The notes under the pieces are model-generated. The model was not told the DNA's origin, did not search any database, and saw only the letters and a program-made list of their open reading frames with translations. This document shows, in pieces, positions 8,373 to 17,300 of a stretch of 39,530 bases of DNA (within the stretch, counting starts at the first letter, position 1; each line of letters begins with the position of its first letter). Where the stretch lies: positions 1 to 39,530 of the IMG/VR virus record IMGVR_UViG_3300048838_000379. One strand, 5' to 3'. Source of the stretch: a virus. The translations under genes were made by a program, and so were the position numbers.

Positions 8373-9318
8373 AGTCAGATACGAAGTCACGGACCATTGC
8401 AACGCCCGCTGCATCATGTGCCCGCGAGAGCAGCACACCCGGCAGCACGGCATCATGGACACCGCTGCGTACAGCCGGAGCATCGACGAAGTAGCGGCGA
8501 TGGGTGCCACGCAAGTGGTCCTAACCGGATTCGGCGAACCGATGCTCGACGTCGACCTGGGCCGCAAAATCCGCTATGCCACCGCCGCCGGCCTGCGCAC
8601 CTACATCATCAGCAATGCATCGGCGCTGACCGAAGCCAAGGCCACCGACCTGCTGCGCGCCGGCCTGGGCGAGCTGAGAGTAAGTTTCTACGGCATGCGC
8701 CCGGAGACTTATGGCGCGGTCATGTGGGGACTCGATTACCAGCGGGCGACCGACAACCTGCATACGTTCCTGCGCGTGCGGGCCGAAATGGGCGCCGCCT
8801 GCAAGCTGCAACTTTCTTACCTGGTCCTGCCGGAAAACGCCGCTGACGTCGATGCCTTCCGCGAATATTGGGAACCGCTGGTCGACGCGATCGAGATCTG
8901 GCGGCCGCACAATTTCGGCGATGGGCGCCACTACCGCAAGCGCACCCTCACCAAGCGCAGCTGCGGCCGACCGGACAACGGGCCGCTGCAGATCCAGTGG
9001 GACGGGACCGTCGTGCCCTGCTGCTACGATTACAACAACGCCATGCCGCTGGGTAACGCATTCCGGCAACCGATCGCAGAGATCCTCGCCGGCCCGGCGT
9101 ACTACGACCTGCGCGACGCCCACCGAACCGGCCAATTTCACCGCGTGCCTTATTGCGACCAATGCGACCAACTGCTCGAGCACCCCGACGCCCTGGTGTA
9201 CAGCAACCGGCACGACCTGCCGGCGGCCGAGGCGGTGAAATTGAGCAACACGGATTTATACAACCTCGACCAGGGGCGACCGATCGACCCGGCCCGAACA
9301 ACAAGGAAAACACCGTGA
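8353..9318 (+). CDS. Radical SAM / SPASM-type enzyme
   Basis: 321 residues from the GTG at 8353. Near the N-terminus VTDHCNARCIMCPRE carries the canonical CxxxCxxC (C16, C20, C23) that binds the 4Fe-4S cluster cleaving SAM. TGFGEPML (residues ~56-63) is the GE motif contacting SAM. The C-terminal region has five further cysteines (C204, C223, C224, C268, C271) arranged as C...PCC...YCDQC, typical of SPASM or twitch domains that hold an auxiliary cluster. Such enzymes modify peptides, sugars or cofactors by radical chemistry. Coding within a phage late operon beside transferases is unusual. The gene overlaps both neighbours. The substrate cannot be read from the sequence; a sugar or a virion protein side chain is the natural guess. 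Confidence 0.9.
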   Translation: MQLRHPEVRYEVTDHCNARCIMCPREQHTRQHGIMDTAAYSRSIDEVAAMGATQVVLTGFGEPMLDVDLGRKIRYATAAGLRTYIISNASALTEAKATDLLRAGLGELRVSFYGMRPETYGAVMWGLDYQRATDNLHTFLRVRAEMGAACKLQLSYLVLPENAADVDAFREYWEPLVDAIEIWRPHNFGDGRHYRKRTLTKRSCGRPDNGPLQIQWDGTVVPCCYDYNNAMPLGNAFRQPIAEILAGPAYYDLRDAHRTGQFHRVPYCDQCDQLLEHPDALVYSNRHDLPAAEAVKLSNTDLYNLDQGRPIDPARTTRKTP

Positions 9319-9854
9319 GCGACATCATCGGCGACCGCGCCAAGTTCAGCGCCGGCTGGCAGGGCGGCCTGCCAGAAACACCGTGCGGATCAGGATCCAC
9401 AATGGCCCGGACCCGTGCGCAGCGCGCCTGGCTGCCAGGCATGCTCGAGCGGCACCGGGTGCGCAGCATCGCCGACATCGGCGCCGGCGACCTGAACTGG
9501 ATCCAGGCCACCGCCATCCCGGCCGGCGTGGCTTACACCGCATACGACCTGGTGCCACGCCACCCGCGGGTGCAGCCATTCGACCTGGTGGTCGACATCC
9601 CGCCGCCCGTCGACCTGATCATGTGCTTGTGGGTGCTGAACCACATGCCATACGCCGCCGCCCGCCAGGCGATCGCCAACCTGCGCGCCAGCCGCGCCAG
9701 ACTGCTGCTGATGACCGACAGGCCGCGATGGCACCACGAGCAACCGCCGGATATCCACATGCCGCACATCGAGGAACTCGACCTCGGCACCGACGCCGGC
9801 GACCGCCTGCTGCTGATCGACCTGGCGGCGCTGCGGGCCGCAGCACCATGCTGA
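9315..9854 (+). CDS. Class I SAM-dependent methyltransferase
   Basis: 179 residues from the GTG at 9315 (GTGA overlap with the radical SAM stop). A CGSGST segment near residue 30 precedes motif I, SIADIGAGDLNWI (residues ~55-67), where the Gly-rich loop binds SAM. The later DLIMCLWVLNHM matches the strand/helix of motif IV-like regions. The G-x-GS-T ... D-x-GAGD-x-NW pattern resembles small methyltransferases found in polysaccharide and glycan clusters, consistent with capping a sugar or peptide. There is no DNA-methylase DPPY/PC motif, so DNA is an unlikely target. It overlaps the following glycosyltransferase gene (ATGCTGA). Confidence 0.82.
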   Translation: MSDIIGDRAKFSAGWQGGLPETPCGSGSTMARTRAQRAWLPGMLERHRVRSIADIGAGDLNWIQATAIPAGVAYTAYDLVPRHPRVQPFDLVVDIPPPVDLIMCLWVLNHMPYAAARQAIANLRASRARLLLMTDRPRWHHEQPPDIHMPHIEELDLGTDAGDRLLLIDLAALRAAAPC

Positions 9855-10486
9855 CCGTTTGGGCGGTGCAGGTCGGCGACAAATACCCGCCGCACTACCT
9901 CGGGCGATTGTTCAGCGGCATCGCCAGGAACCTGCGCCAGCCGTTCACGTTCGAGGTGATCACCGACGACCCGCGCAACATGCCGTGGGGCACGCACGCA
10001 CCGGACGCGGTGCTGTGGGGATGGTGGCAGAAAACCGCCCTGTTCCACCTGACGCGGGGCCAGCCGCCGACCGCGCAGAATTTGTATATCGACCTCGACA
10101 GCGTGATCGTGGGCGGCCTCGACGACATGCTGGCCGCGCACCGCAGCGACCGCCTCGCCATGCCGGCGAATTGGGCGCGGAGCGGGCACGGTGGATGCCA
10201 GAGCAGCGTCATGATTTGGTCCGGCGGCGCGTTTCCTGAGATCCGCGACGACCTGACCGTAACGCAGGCGACGGCGTTATGGGGCGACCAGGAGTGGATC
10301 ACCATGCTGCTCGGGCAGCCGGGCCAGGGCAAGGTGACGCCGATCGCGCACCCGACCGTGGTCAGTTACAAATATCACTGCCGCGGGCGCGACGGCCCGC
10401 CACCAGGCGCCGCTATCGTGACGTTCCACGGCAAGCCGGACCCGCACGAAGTCGACGACGAATGGGTGCGCCGATGCTGGCGGTAA
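9848..10486 (+). CDS. Glycosyltransferase, GT-A type with DxD motif
   Basis: 212 residues starting at the ATG in the ATGCTGA overlap. Residues ~79-95 read NLYIDLDSVIVGGLDDML, a DxD-type metal and nucleotide-sugar motif preceded by a hydrophobic strand as in GT8-like enzymes. The C-terminal IVTFHGKPDPHEV followed by EWV fits the second metal-ligand histidine seen in phage-encoded members of this group (FHG-x-P-x-P). Tryptophans in WGWWQKTALF probably form the donor pocket. It would transfer a sugar from a nucleotide donor to an unknown acceptor; phage DNA, a virion protein or a host surface glycan are possible. The late position beside head genes favours a virion or surface target. It overlaps the next gene by 13 bases. 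Confidence 0.82.
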   Translation: MLTVWAVQVGDKYPPHYLGRLFSGIARNLRQPFTFEVITDDPRNMPWGTHAPDAVLWGWWQKTALFHLTRGQPPTAQNLYIDLDSVIVGGLDDMLAAHRSDRLAMPANWARSGHGGCQSSVMIWSGGAFPEIRDDLTVTQATALWGDQEWITMLLGQPGQGKVTPIAHPTVVSYKYHCRGRDGPPPGAAIVTFHGKPDPHEVDDEWVRRCWR

Positions 10487-11235
10487 TTCACACCAACGCG
10501 AAACAACCGCACCAGGTACGCCAGGCGCTGCAGTTCGCCGACGGATTCGCCCGGCACGGGATCACCTACACCGTCACGCCGCAGGCCGATATGGCCGGCG
10601 ACATTCACGTTTGCCTGGGTCCGAATTACGCCCTGTGCCATTGGCAGCACCACCCGCGCACCATTCTGCTGGATCGGTGCTTTTACGGCGGCGAAAACAC
10701 GCACGTCAGCCTCGGCTGGACCCGCACCGATGGCGGGCGCCGGTTCCCGGCCGGCGACGATAGCCGGTGGCGGGCCAGCGGCCAGGAACTGCTGCCATTA
10801 CGCCAGCCAGGCGGCAGCGCCATATTCCTCGACGACCACGGCGGCGACAGCCACCGCGCCGCGGCGGTGCTCAAACAGCTGCGCGAACACCACCACACCA
10901 CCGGCTACCGCGGCCACCCGCGCCAGGAACCGTGGACGGCCTGCCCGACCTACCGATGGGACGCGCCGGCCGACATCGAGGCCGCCCTGAGCCAACACAA
11001 CACCGCCGCCGGCTACCTGACCAGCGCCCTGGTGATCGCCGGCCTGCGCGGCCTGAATTTGATCGCCATGCACCCCGGCAGCATCGCCGCCCGCTGGCGC
11101 GCCGACGACCGGCAAGGATGGGCGCACGCGGTGGCGTGGGCGAATTGGGCCGAAAGCGACATCGGCACCGGCGCCGCGATCGAGTGGCTGATGGCAACCG
11201 AACAGGAACCCGCCAACCCGCCGGCGGCCTGCTAA
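10474..11235 (+). CDS. GT-B-like glycosyltransferase-related protein
   Basis: 253 residues. The C-terminal part reads SQHNTAAGYLTSALVIAGLR, then LNLIAMHPGSIA, DDRQGWAHAVAWANW and GAAIEWL. I recognise this order from phage and capsule-type GT-B-like proteins: N/S-T-A ... AL-x-x-G, then P-x-S-x-A, DR-x-x-W-x-x-x-x-x-x-x-W and G-x-x-W-x-x-L. The N-terminal part is a Rossmann-like half (MLAVIHTNAK ... DIHVCLGPNYAL). A catalytic assignment is not possible by eye, so it may transfer or bind a sugar. It closes the cassette; 30 bases separate it from the connector operon, which has its own ribosome-binding site. Confidence 0.6.
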   Translation: MLAVIHTNAKQPHQVRQALQFADGFARHGITYTVTPQADMAGDIHVCLGPNYALCHWQHHPRTILLDRCFYGGENTHVSLGWTRTDGGRRFPAGDDSRWRASGQELLPLRQPGGSAIFLDDHGGDSHRAAAVLKQLREHHHTTGYRGHPRQEPWTACPTYRWDAPADIEAALSQHNTAAGYLTSALVIAGLRGLNLIAMHPGSIAARWRADDRQGWAHAVAWANWAESDIGTGAAIEWLMATEQEPANPPAAC

Positions 11236-11265
11236 CATTCGACCACACCGCAAGAGGCGATCCCG

Positions 11266-11874
11266 ATGGCACAATGGCAACAGACCGCACCAGCCGTTAA
11301 CCCGGTGACGCTGACCGAGGCGCTGGCCTTCTTGCGCGTCGAGGCCGAAAGCCCGGCCACCGCGAACCAGGCGCTGATCGAGAACCAGATCGCCGCCGCC
11401 ACCGCCTGGGCCGAAGGGATCACCCGCCGCGCCTTCATCCACCAGACATGGAAGCTGACGCTGGCCGCCTTCCCGGTCGGCAGCGGCCCGATCGAGCTGC
11501 CGCTGGGTAAGGCCGCCAGCATTCAGCGCATCGAGTACATCACGCCGGACGGCGCACCAGCGAGCCTGTACGGGCCGAGCGCCAGCCCGGCCGGCACCGG
11601 GTACCGCGAGTACCTCGGCAGCCACCAAACCGCCCTGCTGCTGCCAGCGCGAGGCGCCACATGGCCGGCGACCATCGACGACGAACCAGCCGCGGTGACG
11701 GTGACCTTTGTGGCCGGGTACGGCGACGGGCCATCCACGGTGCCGGAGCCGATCCGCCAGGCGATCCTGTACCGGCTGGCCGACCTATACGACAACCGCG
11801 GCAGCGGCGACGGCACATGGACCGACGTGGCCGCGGCCACCCTGCGGCCATACGCCCTGCGGGACCAGCGATGA
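11266..11874 (+). CDS. Head-tail connector, HK97 gp6-like
   Basis: 202 residues. The N-terminal NPVTLTEALAFLRVEAE followed by a helical ALIENQIAAATAWAEGITRRAF and the strand QTWKLTLAAFP match the phage gp6-like/phiE125 gp8 connector family (Phage_connect_1-type). About a dozen copies form the adaptor ring under the portal. The middle strand RIEYITPDG and the C-terminal IRQAILYRLADLYDNRG helix are also characteristic. ATG at 11266 follows AAGAGG at a normal distance. It is the first gene after the modification cassette, and the stop overlaps the next start. Confidence 0.88.
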   Translation: MAQWQQTAPAVNPVTLTEALAFLRVEAESPATANQALIENQIAAATAWAEGITRRAFIHQTWKLTLAAFPVGSGPIELPLGKAASIQRIEYITPDGAPASLYGPSASPAGTGYREYLGSHQTALLLPARGATWPATIDDEPAAVTVTFVAGYGDGPSTVPEPIRQAILYRLADLYDNRGSGDGTWTDVAAATLRPYALRDQR

Positions 11875-12200
11875 AAATCGGCCGCAAGCGCCACCGCGTG
11901 ACCATCGAGCGGGCGACCAGCGCCCAAACCGCGACCGGCGCAATGGGAAAAACATGGACCAGCCGCGGCCAGGTTTGGGCCGAGATCACCCCGCAGCGGG
12001 GCGACGAAGCGAGCGAGCAGATGCAACTGAGCGCATCGGTGGTGCACACCATCCGCCTGCGCCGCACCGGCGCCGCCGTCGGCCTGACGCCGGCCGACCG
12101 GATCACCTACCAGGGCCGGACATTTGAGCTGACCAGCGTGGCCGACATCGGCGAGCGAAACCGCGAAATCGAGTGCCAGGCCACGGAGGCCACCGCATGA
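11871..12200 (+). CDS. Head-tail adaptor / stopper (head closure) protein
   Basis: 109 residues. RHRVTIERATSAQTATGAMGKTW and VWAEITPQRGDE, then TIRLRRTGAAVGLTPADRITYQGRTFEL, follow the Phage_H_T_join (SPP1 gp16-like) pattern: short antiparallel beta protein, R-V-T-I-E near the start, a W-A-E-I strand and a final R-I-x-Y-x-G-R-x-F strand. It would close the filled head and join it to the tail. The start is the ATG overlapping the gp6-like stop (GATGAAA at 11870); the in-frame upstream extension is a shadow. The stop overlaps the gp10-like start. Confidence 0.85.
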   Translation: MKIGRKRHRVTIERATSAQTATGAMGKTWTSRGQVWAEITPQRGDEASEQMQLSASVVHTIRLRRTGAAVGLTPADRITYQGRTFELTSVADIGERNREIECQATEATA

Positions 12201-12739
12201 TTCGTAACCGGCCTGCGTTTGATACAAAAAATGCCGGCATCATTCGCGTCGAGGGACTGCAGGAAGTGCAGCGCCTACTGACCGAGCAGCTACCCGCCAG
12301 GGCGCGCAGCCGCGTGTTAACCCGCGCCCTGCGCGCCGCAGCCGTGCCGATGCGAGACGCCGCCCGCCTCAACGCCGCCGGCCTGGGCGGTTCCGGCGCC
12401 CTGGCTACAGCTATGGCTATATGGAGCCTTCGAAAAGGGAGGGCCGCACGGGATACGGTGGCGAGCGTCGAGATCGGGCCGAGGCGCAGCAACAAAGCCG
12501 CCCTGGCTAAATACTTTTCGTTTTACGGGAAAAAGCCGACGCCCAAGCGCCTGGCGGGCGGCCTCAATTATGGCCACCTGGTCGAGTGGGGCACGAAGCG
12601 CACGCCGCCGCGCCGGTTCATGCAACGCGCATTTGATGCGCATGCCGAGCGCGCCGTCGAAATATTCCGCCGCGACATCGGTGGGTTTATCGAGCGCGAG
12701 GCGATCAAGATCGGCGCGCAAAACGGGGTAAAGCGATGA
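12197..12739 (+). CDS. HK97 gp10-like tail/neck protein
   Basis: 180 residues, from the ATG in an ATGA overlap at 12197. The segments GLQEVQRLLTEQLPARARSRVL, RAAAVPMRDAARLNA, the lysine-rich KYFSFYGKKPTPKR and HLVEWGTKRTPPRRFMQRAFDAH match the HK97-gp10_like family (E-x-GT ... P-x-x-F-x-x-x-A). These proteins act in tail completion or head-tail joining. Family members vary in length around 120-180 residues, so this is at the long end, with an internal basic insert near residues 70-120. It lies between the adaptor and the tail terminator as usual. Confidence 0.85.
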   Translation: MIRNRPAFDTKNAGIIRVEGLQEVQRLLTEQLPARARSRVLTRALRAAAVPMRDAARLNAAGLGGSGALATAMAIWSLRKGRAARDTVASVEIGPRRSNKAALAKYFSFYGKKPTPKRLAGGLNYGHLVEWGTKRTPPRRFMQRAFDAHAERAVEIFRRDIGGFIEREAIKIGAQNGVKR

Positions 12740-13152
12740 GCCTGGAAACCGGCCTGTTTAACAAACTGGCGACCACCACCGCCGTCGCCAACCTGGTGCG
12801 CAACGCGACCAGCCCGGCCACCTACCGGATCTTCCCGAGCATCATCCCGCAAGGCCAGGCCATGCCGGCGATCCGCTACGAGAAAATCAGCGTGGTGCGC
12901 CCGCAATCATTGGGCGGCCCGGTGGGATTCCTGCAGGCCCGGTTTCAGATCGACGTATGGGCAGACACCGACGCCACCGTCACGGCGCTGGCCGATGCGG
13001 TGGCCGCCGCAATCGACGGCACCCGCGGCGATTTCGGTGGTGCTACCATTCAGCACGCATACCTCGAGGATTTCGGCCGGCTTCCCGAGTTTGACGCCGA
13101 GGAAACCGGTTACCGAGTCACGATGGACCTCATTATTTTGGCCGACGGATAG
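12736..13152 (+). CDS. Tail terminator / completion protein (DUF3168-like)
   Basis: 138 residues. The pattern LETGLFNKLATTTAVANLV ... YRIFPSIIPQGQAMPAIRYEKIS ... ARFQIDVWADT ... ALADAVAAAIDG is that of DUF3168, the family of gpU/HK97-gp10-neighbour tail terminators. A hexamer would cap the completed tube and dock to the neck. Its ATG overlaps the gp10-like stop, and a 12-base gap containing GGAG separates it from the tail-tube gene. Confidence 0.85.
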   Translation: MSLETGLFNKLATTTAVANLVRNATSPATYRIFPSIIPQGQAMPAIRYEKISVVRPQSLGGPVGFLQARFQIDVWADTDATVTALADAVAAAIDGTRGDFGGATIQHAYLEDFGRLPEFDAEETGYRVTMDLIILADG

Positions 13153-13164
13153 GAGACAGCAACA

Positions 13165-13590
13165 ATGGCAACGAAAGCGCGCGCTGGTGTAGGCGCAACA
13201 CTGAGCATGGGCAACGGCGCCAGCCCGGAAGTATTCACCGCCGTCGCCGGCATCGTGAATCTGAGCGGCCCGGAGCTGAGCGTCGAGGAACTCGAAGCGA
13301 CCAGCCTCGACAGCACCGGTGGCTACAAGGAGTACATCCCCGGCATGAAAGACGGCGGCGCCGTTTCGTTCACGATGCATTTCTCGAACGATGCGCAACA
13401 GCGCAGCCTGCGCGGCAAGCTGGGCGCCGCCACGACCACCAACTTTCGCGTGACGCTGCCGACCAGCCCGGTCTGTACCATCAACTTTGCAGCCAACCTG
13501 ACCAACTGGTCCCAGGCCACCGAGGCGAATGCACCGATGACCGCCGACGTGAACCTCAAGATCAGCGGCGCGCCCGTTTTCACCCCGTAA
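13165..13590 (+). CDS. Major tail tube protein
   Basis: 141 residues, GGAG upstream of ATG at 13165. Its location between the tail terminator and the chaperones, its size and its beta-rich pattern fit the siphovirus tube subunit; hexameric rings stack around the tape measure. Recognisable pieces are VEELEATSLDSTGGYKEYIPG near residues 40-60, the MHFSNDAQQRSL segment, FRVTLPTSP near residue 93 and the final EANAPMTADVNLKISG. The same motifs recur, in the same order, in the N-terminal 140 residues of the 646-residue protein at 23679-25619, so the phage encodes two tube-type proteins. Confidence 0.88.
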   Translation: MATKARAGVGATLSMGNGASPEVFTAVAGIVNLSGPELSVEELEATSLDSTGGYKEYIPGMKDGGAVSFTMHFSNDAQQRSLRGKLGAATTTNFRVTLPTSPVCTINFAANLTNWSQATEANAPMTADVNLKISGAPVFTP

Positions 13591-13602
13591 GAGCACAACA
13601 AC

Positions 13603-13962
13603 ATGACGAACACGCCCGGCCTGACAGCAGACCAGATCCGTGCCGCCCGCGATTACCTGATCGAACCCCTCGATGTTCCGAAGTGGGGCGGCACGGTGTA
13701 CCTGCGCAGCCTGAGCCTGCAGGATGCCCGCGTTTTTCAGAATGTATCGGCCGCCGCCGCAGCGGGTACCTTCACCACCGACGACATGGTAAAGGTGGTG
13801 GCGGTGTGCCTTTGCGATGAAAACGGCACGCGCCTGTTCGACGACAACGCGGTCGCCGATCTGGCCGCCAAGGATCTCGATGTGATCCGCCAACTTTTCG
13901 ATAAGGCCGTCGTCGTTATTGGCCTGTCGAAACAAGGCGTCGAGGACGAAAAAAAAGAATAG
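13603..13962 (+). CDS. Tail assembly chaperone (gpG-like)
   Basis: 119 residues in the normal position between tube and tape measure genes. It is helical and acidic (RAARDYLIEPLDVPKWGGTVYLRSLSLQDARVF ...), resembling the short form of siphovirus tail assembly chaperones, which coat the tape measure while the tube polymerises. The last codons run across an eight-adenine tract (13949-13956) just before the TAG at 13960-13962. That is a -1 slippery site leading to the longer gpGT-like product, described separately. The leader GAGCACAACAACATG is the same style as several early-gene leaders. Confidence 0.85.
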   Translation: MTNTPGLTADQIRAARDYLIEPLDVPKWGGTVYLRSLSLQDARVFQNVSAAAAAGTFTTDDMVKVVAVCLCDENGTRLFDDNAVADLAAKDLDVIRQLFDKAVVVIGLSKQGVEDEKKE

Positions 13963-14303
13963 CCGCCAACGACGTGCTGCGGTTTGAGTTCCGGCTGGCA
14001 TTCCTGCTCGGGATGACCGTCCGGCAATTGCGGGAAAACGTCGAGGATACCCGCGAGCTGGCCGGGTGGATGGCCTACCTGCAGCTGGAACCGCCGCTGC
14101 AGGAATCCTGGCACCAGGCCGCCATGCTGGCCCTGAATGCCCGCCGCATCGCCGGTGACAAGCGCGCCAAGCTGAAGGACTTTCTGCCGCAACCGCCGCG
14201 GCCAAAGGTAGAATCACCGCAGGGCATGCTGGATAAAATGCGCGCCATGTTCGGTGGCAAGCCGCCACCGCCAAGCCTTCAGGATGACGACGACGAGGAA
14301 TAA
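13603..14303 (+). CDS. Tail assembly chaperone long form (gpGT-like, -1 frameshift)
   Basis: If ribosomes slip -1 on A-AAA-AAA (13950-13956), residue 118 of the gpG-like protein is followed by RIAANDVLRFEFRLAFLLGMT and 94 more residues, giving about 233. The downstream part has the classic T-domain sequence of these chaperones: F-R-L-A-F-L-L-GMTVRQLRENVEDTRELAGW then MAYLQLEPP. It ends in an acidic tail. The downstream frame has no convincing start (only a GTG at 13974 inside the conserved sequence, without a good ribosome-binding site). This supports a fusion rather than a separate gene. The long form recruits tail tube subunits onto the tape measure. Frame arithmetic was checked codon by codon. 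Confidence 0.85.
13950..13956 (+). promoter_or_regulatory. Programmed -1 ribosomal frameshift site
   Basis: The heptamer A AAA AAA is in register with the zero frame (codons AAA 13951-53 and AAA 13954-56) and lies one codon before the TAG of the short chaperone. It matches X XXY YYZ, and the eighth A upstream adds slipperiness. Shifting back one base enters the open frame encoding the T domain. I did not find a clear downstream stem-loop by eye. Confidence 0.82.
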
Positions 14304-14306
14304 GCG

Positions 14307-17300
14307 ATGGCAACGGCAGCCACGGTAACCATCCGCCTCGACGGCGACAGCGCCACGCTGATCCGTGAGCTGAACAAGGCGAACCAGGCCACCACCCGCA
14401 CCTTCTCCGGCATGCAGCGCGACGCCGCTGCCGCCGCGAAAGCCCTCGGCCTGGTCGGCCTGGCCGCCGCCGCCGCCTTCGGCGCCCTGACGAAACGCGC
14501 CTTTGACAGCGTCGACGCCCTGGTAAAAGCCAGTGATCAACTCGGCGCCACGACCTCGAGCCTGGCCGGCCTGAAATTGGCCGGCGCGCAGGCCGGCGTC
14601 GGTTTCGAGTCGGTGGTCGGCGGCATGCTAAAAATGCAGCGGTCACTGGTCGACGCCACCACCAAGGGCGGCGAACTGGCGGCGGTTTACGAGCGCCTCG
14701 GCGTTAACACCCGCGAACTGCTGAAGCTGACGCCAGACCAGCAACTATCCAAGCTGGCCGACGCATTCGCGCAAATCCAGAACCCGGCCGAGCGCACCGC
14801 CCTCGCCATGCAGATATTCGGCAAGGGCGGCACCGAAATGCTGCCCATGCTCGCAAAGGGCGGCGGGGAAATGGCGAAATGGGCCGAGCAGGCCGACCGC
14901 CTCGGCATCGCCCTGAGCAACGTCGAGGCCCAGACCATCGACGATGCCGGTGATGCCCTCGGCGTGGTGGCGCTGGCCGCTGAAGGCGTGGCTACGCAGT
15001 TCGCCCTGGCGATCGCGCCCTCGATCACCAAGGGCGCCCAGGGCATTGTGGATTTCATCGCCAAGGCCGACGGGTTCAAAAGCGCCATGACCGCGGCGGC
15101 CGGCGCCGTCGCCACCGTCGGCGAGGCATTCGGCGAAAGCCGAGCAGCGGCGGCGCTATTTTCTGGCGTCGGCGCCGCGATCCTGACCGGCCTGGTCAAC
15201 GCCGCCAACCTGCTGCGCCTGGCCCTGCTCGGCATCGATCTGGCGTTTATGTCGATCGACGCCACCATCCGCCGGATCAAGGGCGAGCAACCGTTTGATG
15301 ACATCGGCAGCCAAGCCAAAAGCCTGACCAGCGACCTGAGCAAGCTGCGGATCCAGGCGCAGCTGCTCGAGGCCACCAACATCGGCGGCATCAACACCGA
15401 TGGCATCGCCAGCCTGAAAAAAGAGATCGCCGACACAGAGGCCAAGCTGAAAGCCCTCGGCGCGCCAGGCAAGCTGGCGCCGCTGGTCAACGAACTGGAC
15501 CGGCTGAAAGCCCGCCGGGTGGATCTTGGCGCCGTGGTCAACGACCGCAGCCTCGAGGGCGCCCAGGCGCAGCTGCGAAAGCTGCAGGGCATGGCGACCG
15601 CAGCCAAGGCCGCCATCGAGACAGGCGGCCAACCCGGCTGGATCGACAACATCCGGGCCGCCGGCATCCGCGGCGTCGACACCCTGGATGAATTGCAGGA
15701 CCGGTACGAAACGCTACAGCGATCGATCGCGCAACAGCAGGGCGCCATCAACATCGGGCAGACCGGCCTCGACATGGCGGTGACCGACGTGCGCGCCCTC
15801 GACAAAGAGATCGCCGCCCTGCAGGGGCGCATCAAGGCCGAGGGCGGCGAGATCCTGCTGACCGTGCCGAAGGATGCGCCGCTGACCGAGTACGGCGAAC
15901 TGCTGCGCGACATCGCCGCGAAAAGCAAGGAAGCGCAAGCCATCCCGCTATGGATCGGCACCGAGCAAATCCTCGCCGACGCGAAAAAGGCCGGCGACGA
16001 AGCCGCCACCGCCTTTGCCGAAAGCGCCGCCGCCGCACCGCCGGCCACCTTCACGGTATCGGCGCCGGTCCCGCAGGCGCTGGATTTCAGCAACCTGCTG
16101 GCCGACGCCACCGCGACCGCCAAGGCCCGCGTCGCCATCGAGCAGGCCACCACCGATGAGATCCGCCGCATCGCCATCGCCGGCGAGCAAGACGTCAGCG
16201 CCGCCCTGCAGGCCAGCCTGGCCGCGATGGCCGCCAACCTGACCGACATCCAGCGCCGCCAGGCCGAAAACCAGGCCAAGGCGACCGGCAAGCCGGTGGA
16301 CTTCGACGAACAAGCCGCCCTGCTGCAAAACCAGGTCCGCGTGACCAACGCCGCCGCCGACCAGCTGATCGCCGCCCGCGAGCGTGTGGCGCAGGGCGGG
16401 CCGCTGGCCCTGCCGGCCCGCGACGCCGCCGGCATCCAGGCCGAAACCGAAATGGCGACGCAGGTCATGCTGGCGGCCTACGCCACCGCCGATGCGCAGC
16501 GCCTCGAGGCGCAAAAGCTGCTGAACGAAACGCTGTACCTGGGCGAACAGGAGGCCGGCCAGGCGCTGATTGAGCTGGCCGCGCAGCAGGCCCGCGAAAA
16601 GGTCATCGCCGAATTTGAGGCCCGCGGCCAGGCGATGGACGAAACCGGCCAATTTGCCGACCCGGAAACCCGCGCAGCCTTTGAGAAGGCGGTGCAGGAT
16701 GAAACGCTGGCGCGGGAAAGCGATTTCCTGAACCAGCGCCTGCAGATGCAGAGTCAATTCGGGCAGCAATACCTCGGCATCCAGAAGCTGATCACCACGC
16801 TGACCGGCAAAACGTGGGCCGACAGCAACAGGAAGCAACTGAGCAACGCGGCGGCGTTTGCCACCGGCGCCATCGGCATCGCTAACGCCCTGTTTGGCGA
16901 AAACAAGGCGATCGCCATCGGCCAGGCCATCGTCAGCACCTACACCGGCGCCGCCAACGCCCTGTCGAGCATGCCTTACCCGGCCAACCTCGCCGCGGCG
17001 GCCACCGTGATCGCCACCGGCCTGGCGCAGGTCCAGAGTATTCGTAGCGCCAACAAGGGCGGCGGCGGCGGGTTCAGCGGCGGCGGCGCGGCGGCATCGG
17101 CGCCGAGCGTCCCGGATTACTCTAGCGGCGCAGCGGGCGGCCAGGCGGCCGGCAGCCAAGCGGCGATTCAGATCGTGGTGCAGGGCGACCTGCTCGGGTG
17201 GGATGATTTCATGCGCGACCGGCTGGTCGGCAGCCTGCGCGACATCGTCGACGGCAGCGACGTGGTGATCTTTGGTCCCGGCAGTCGGCAGGCCGCCGAA

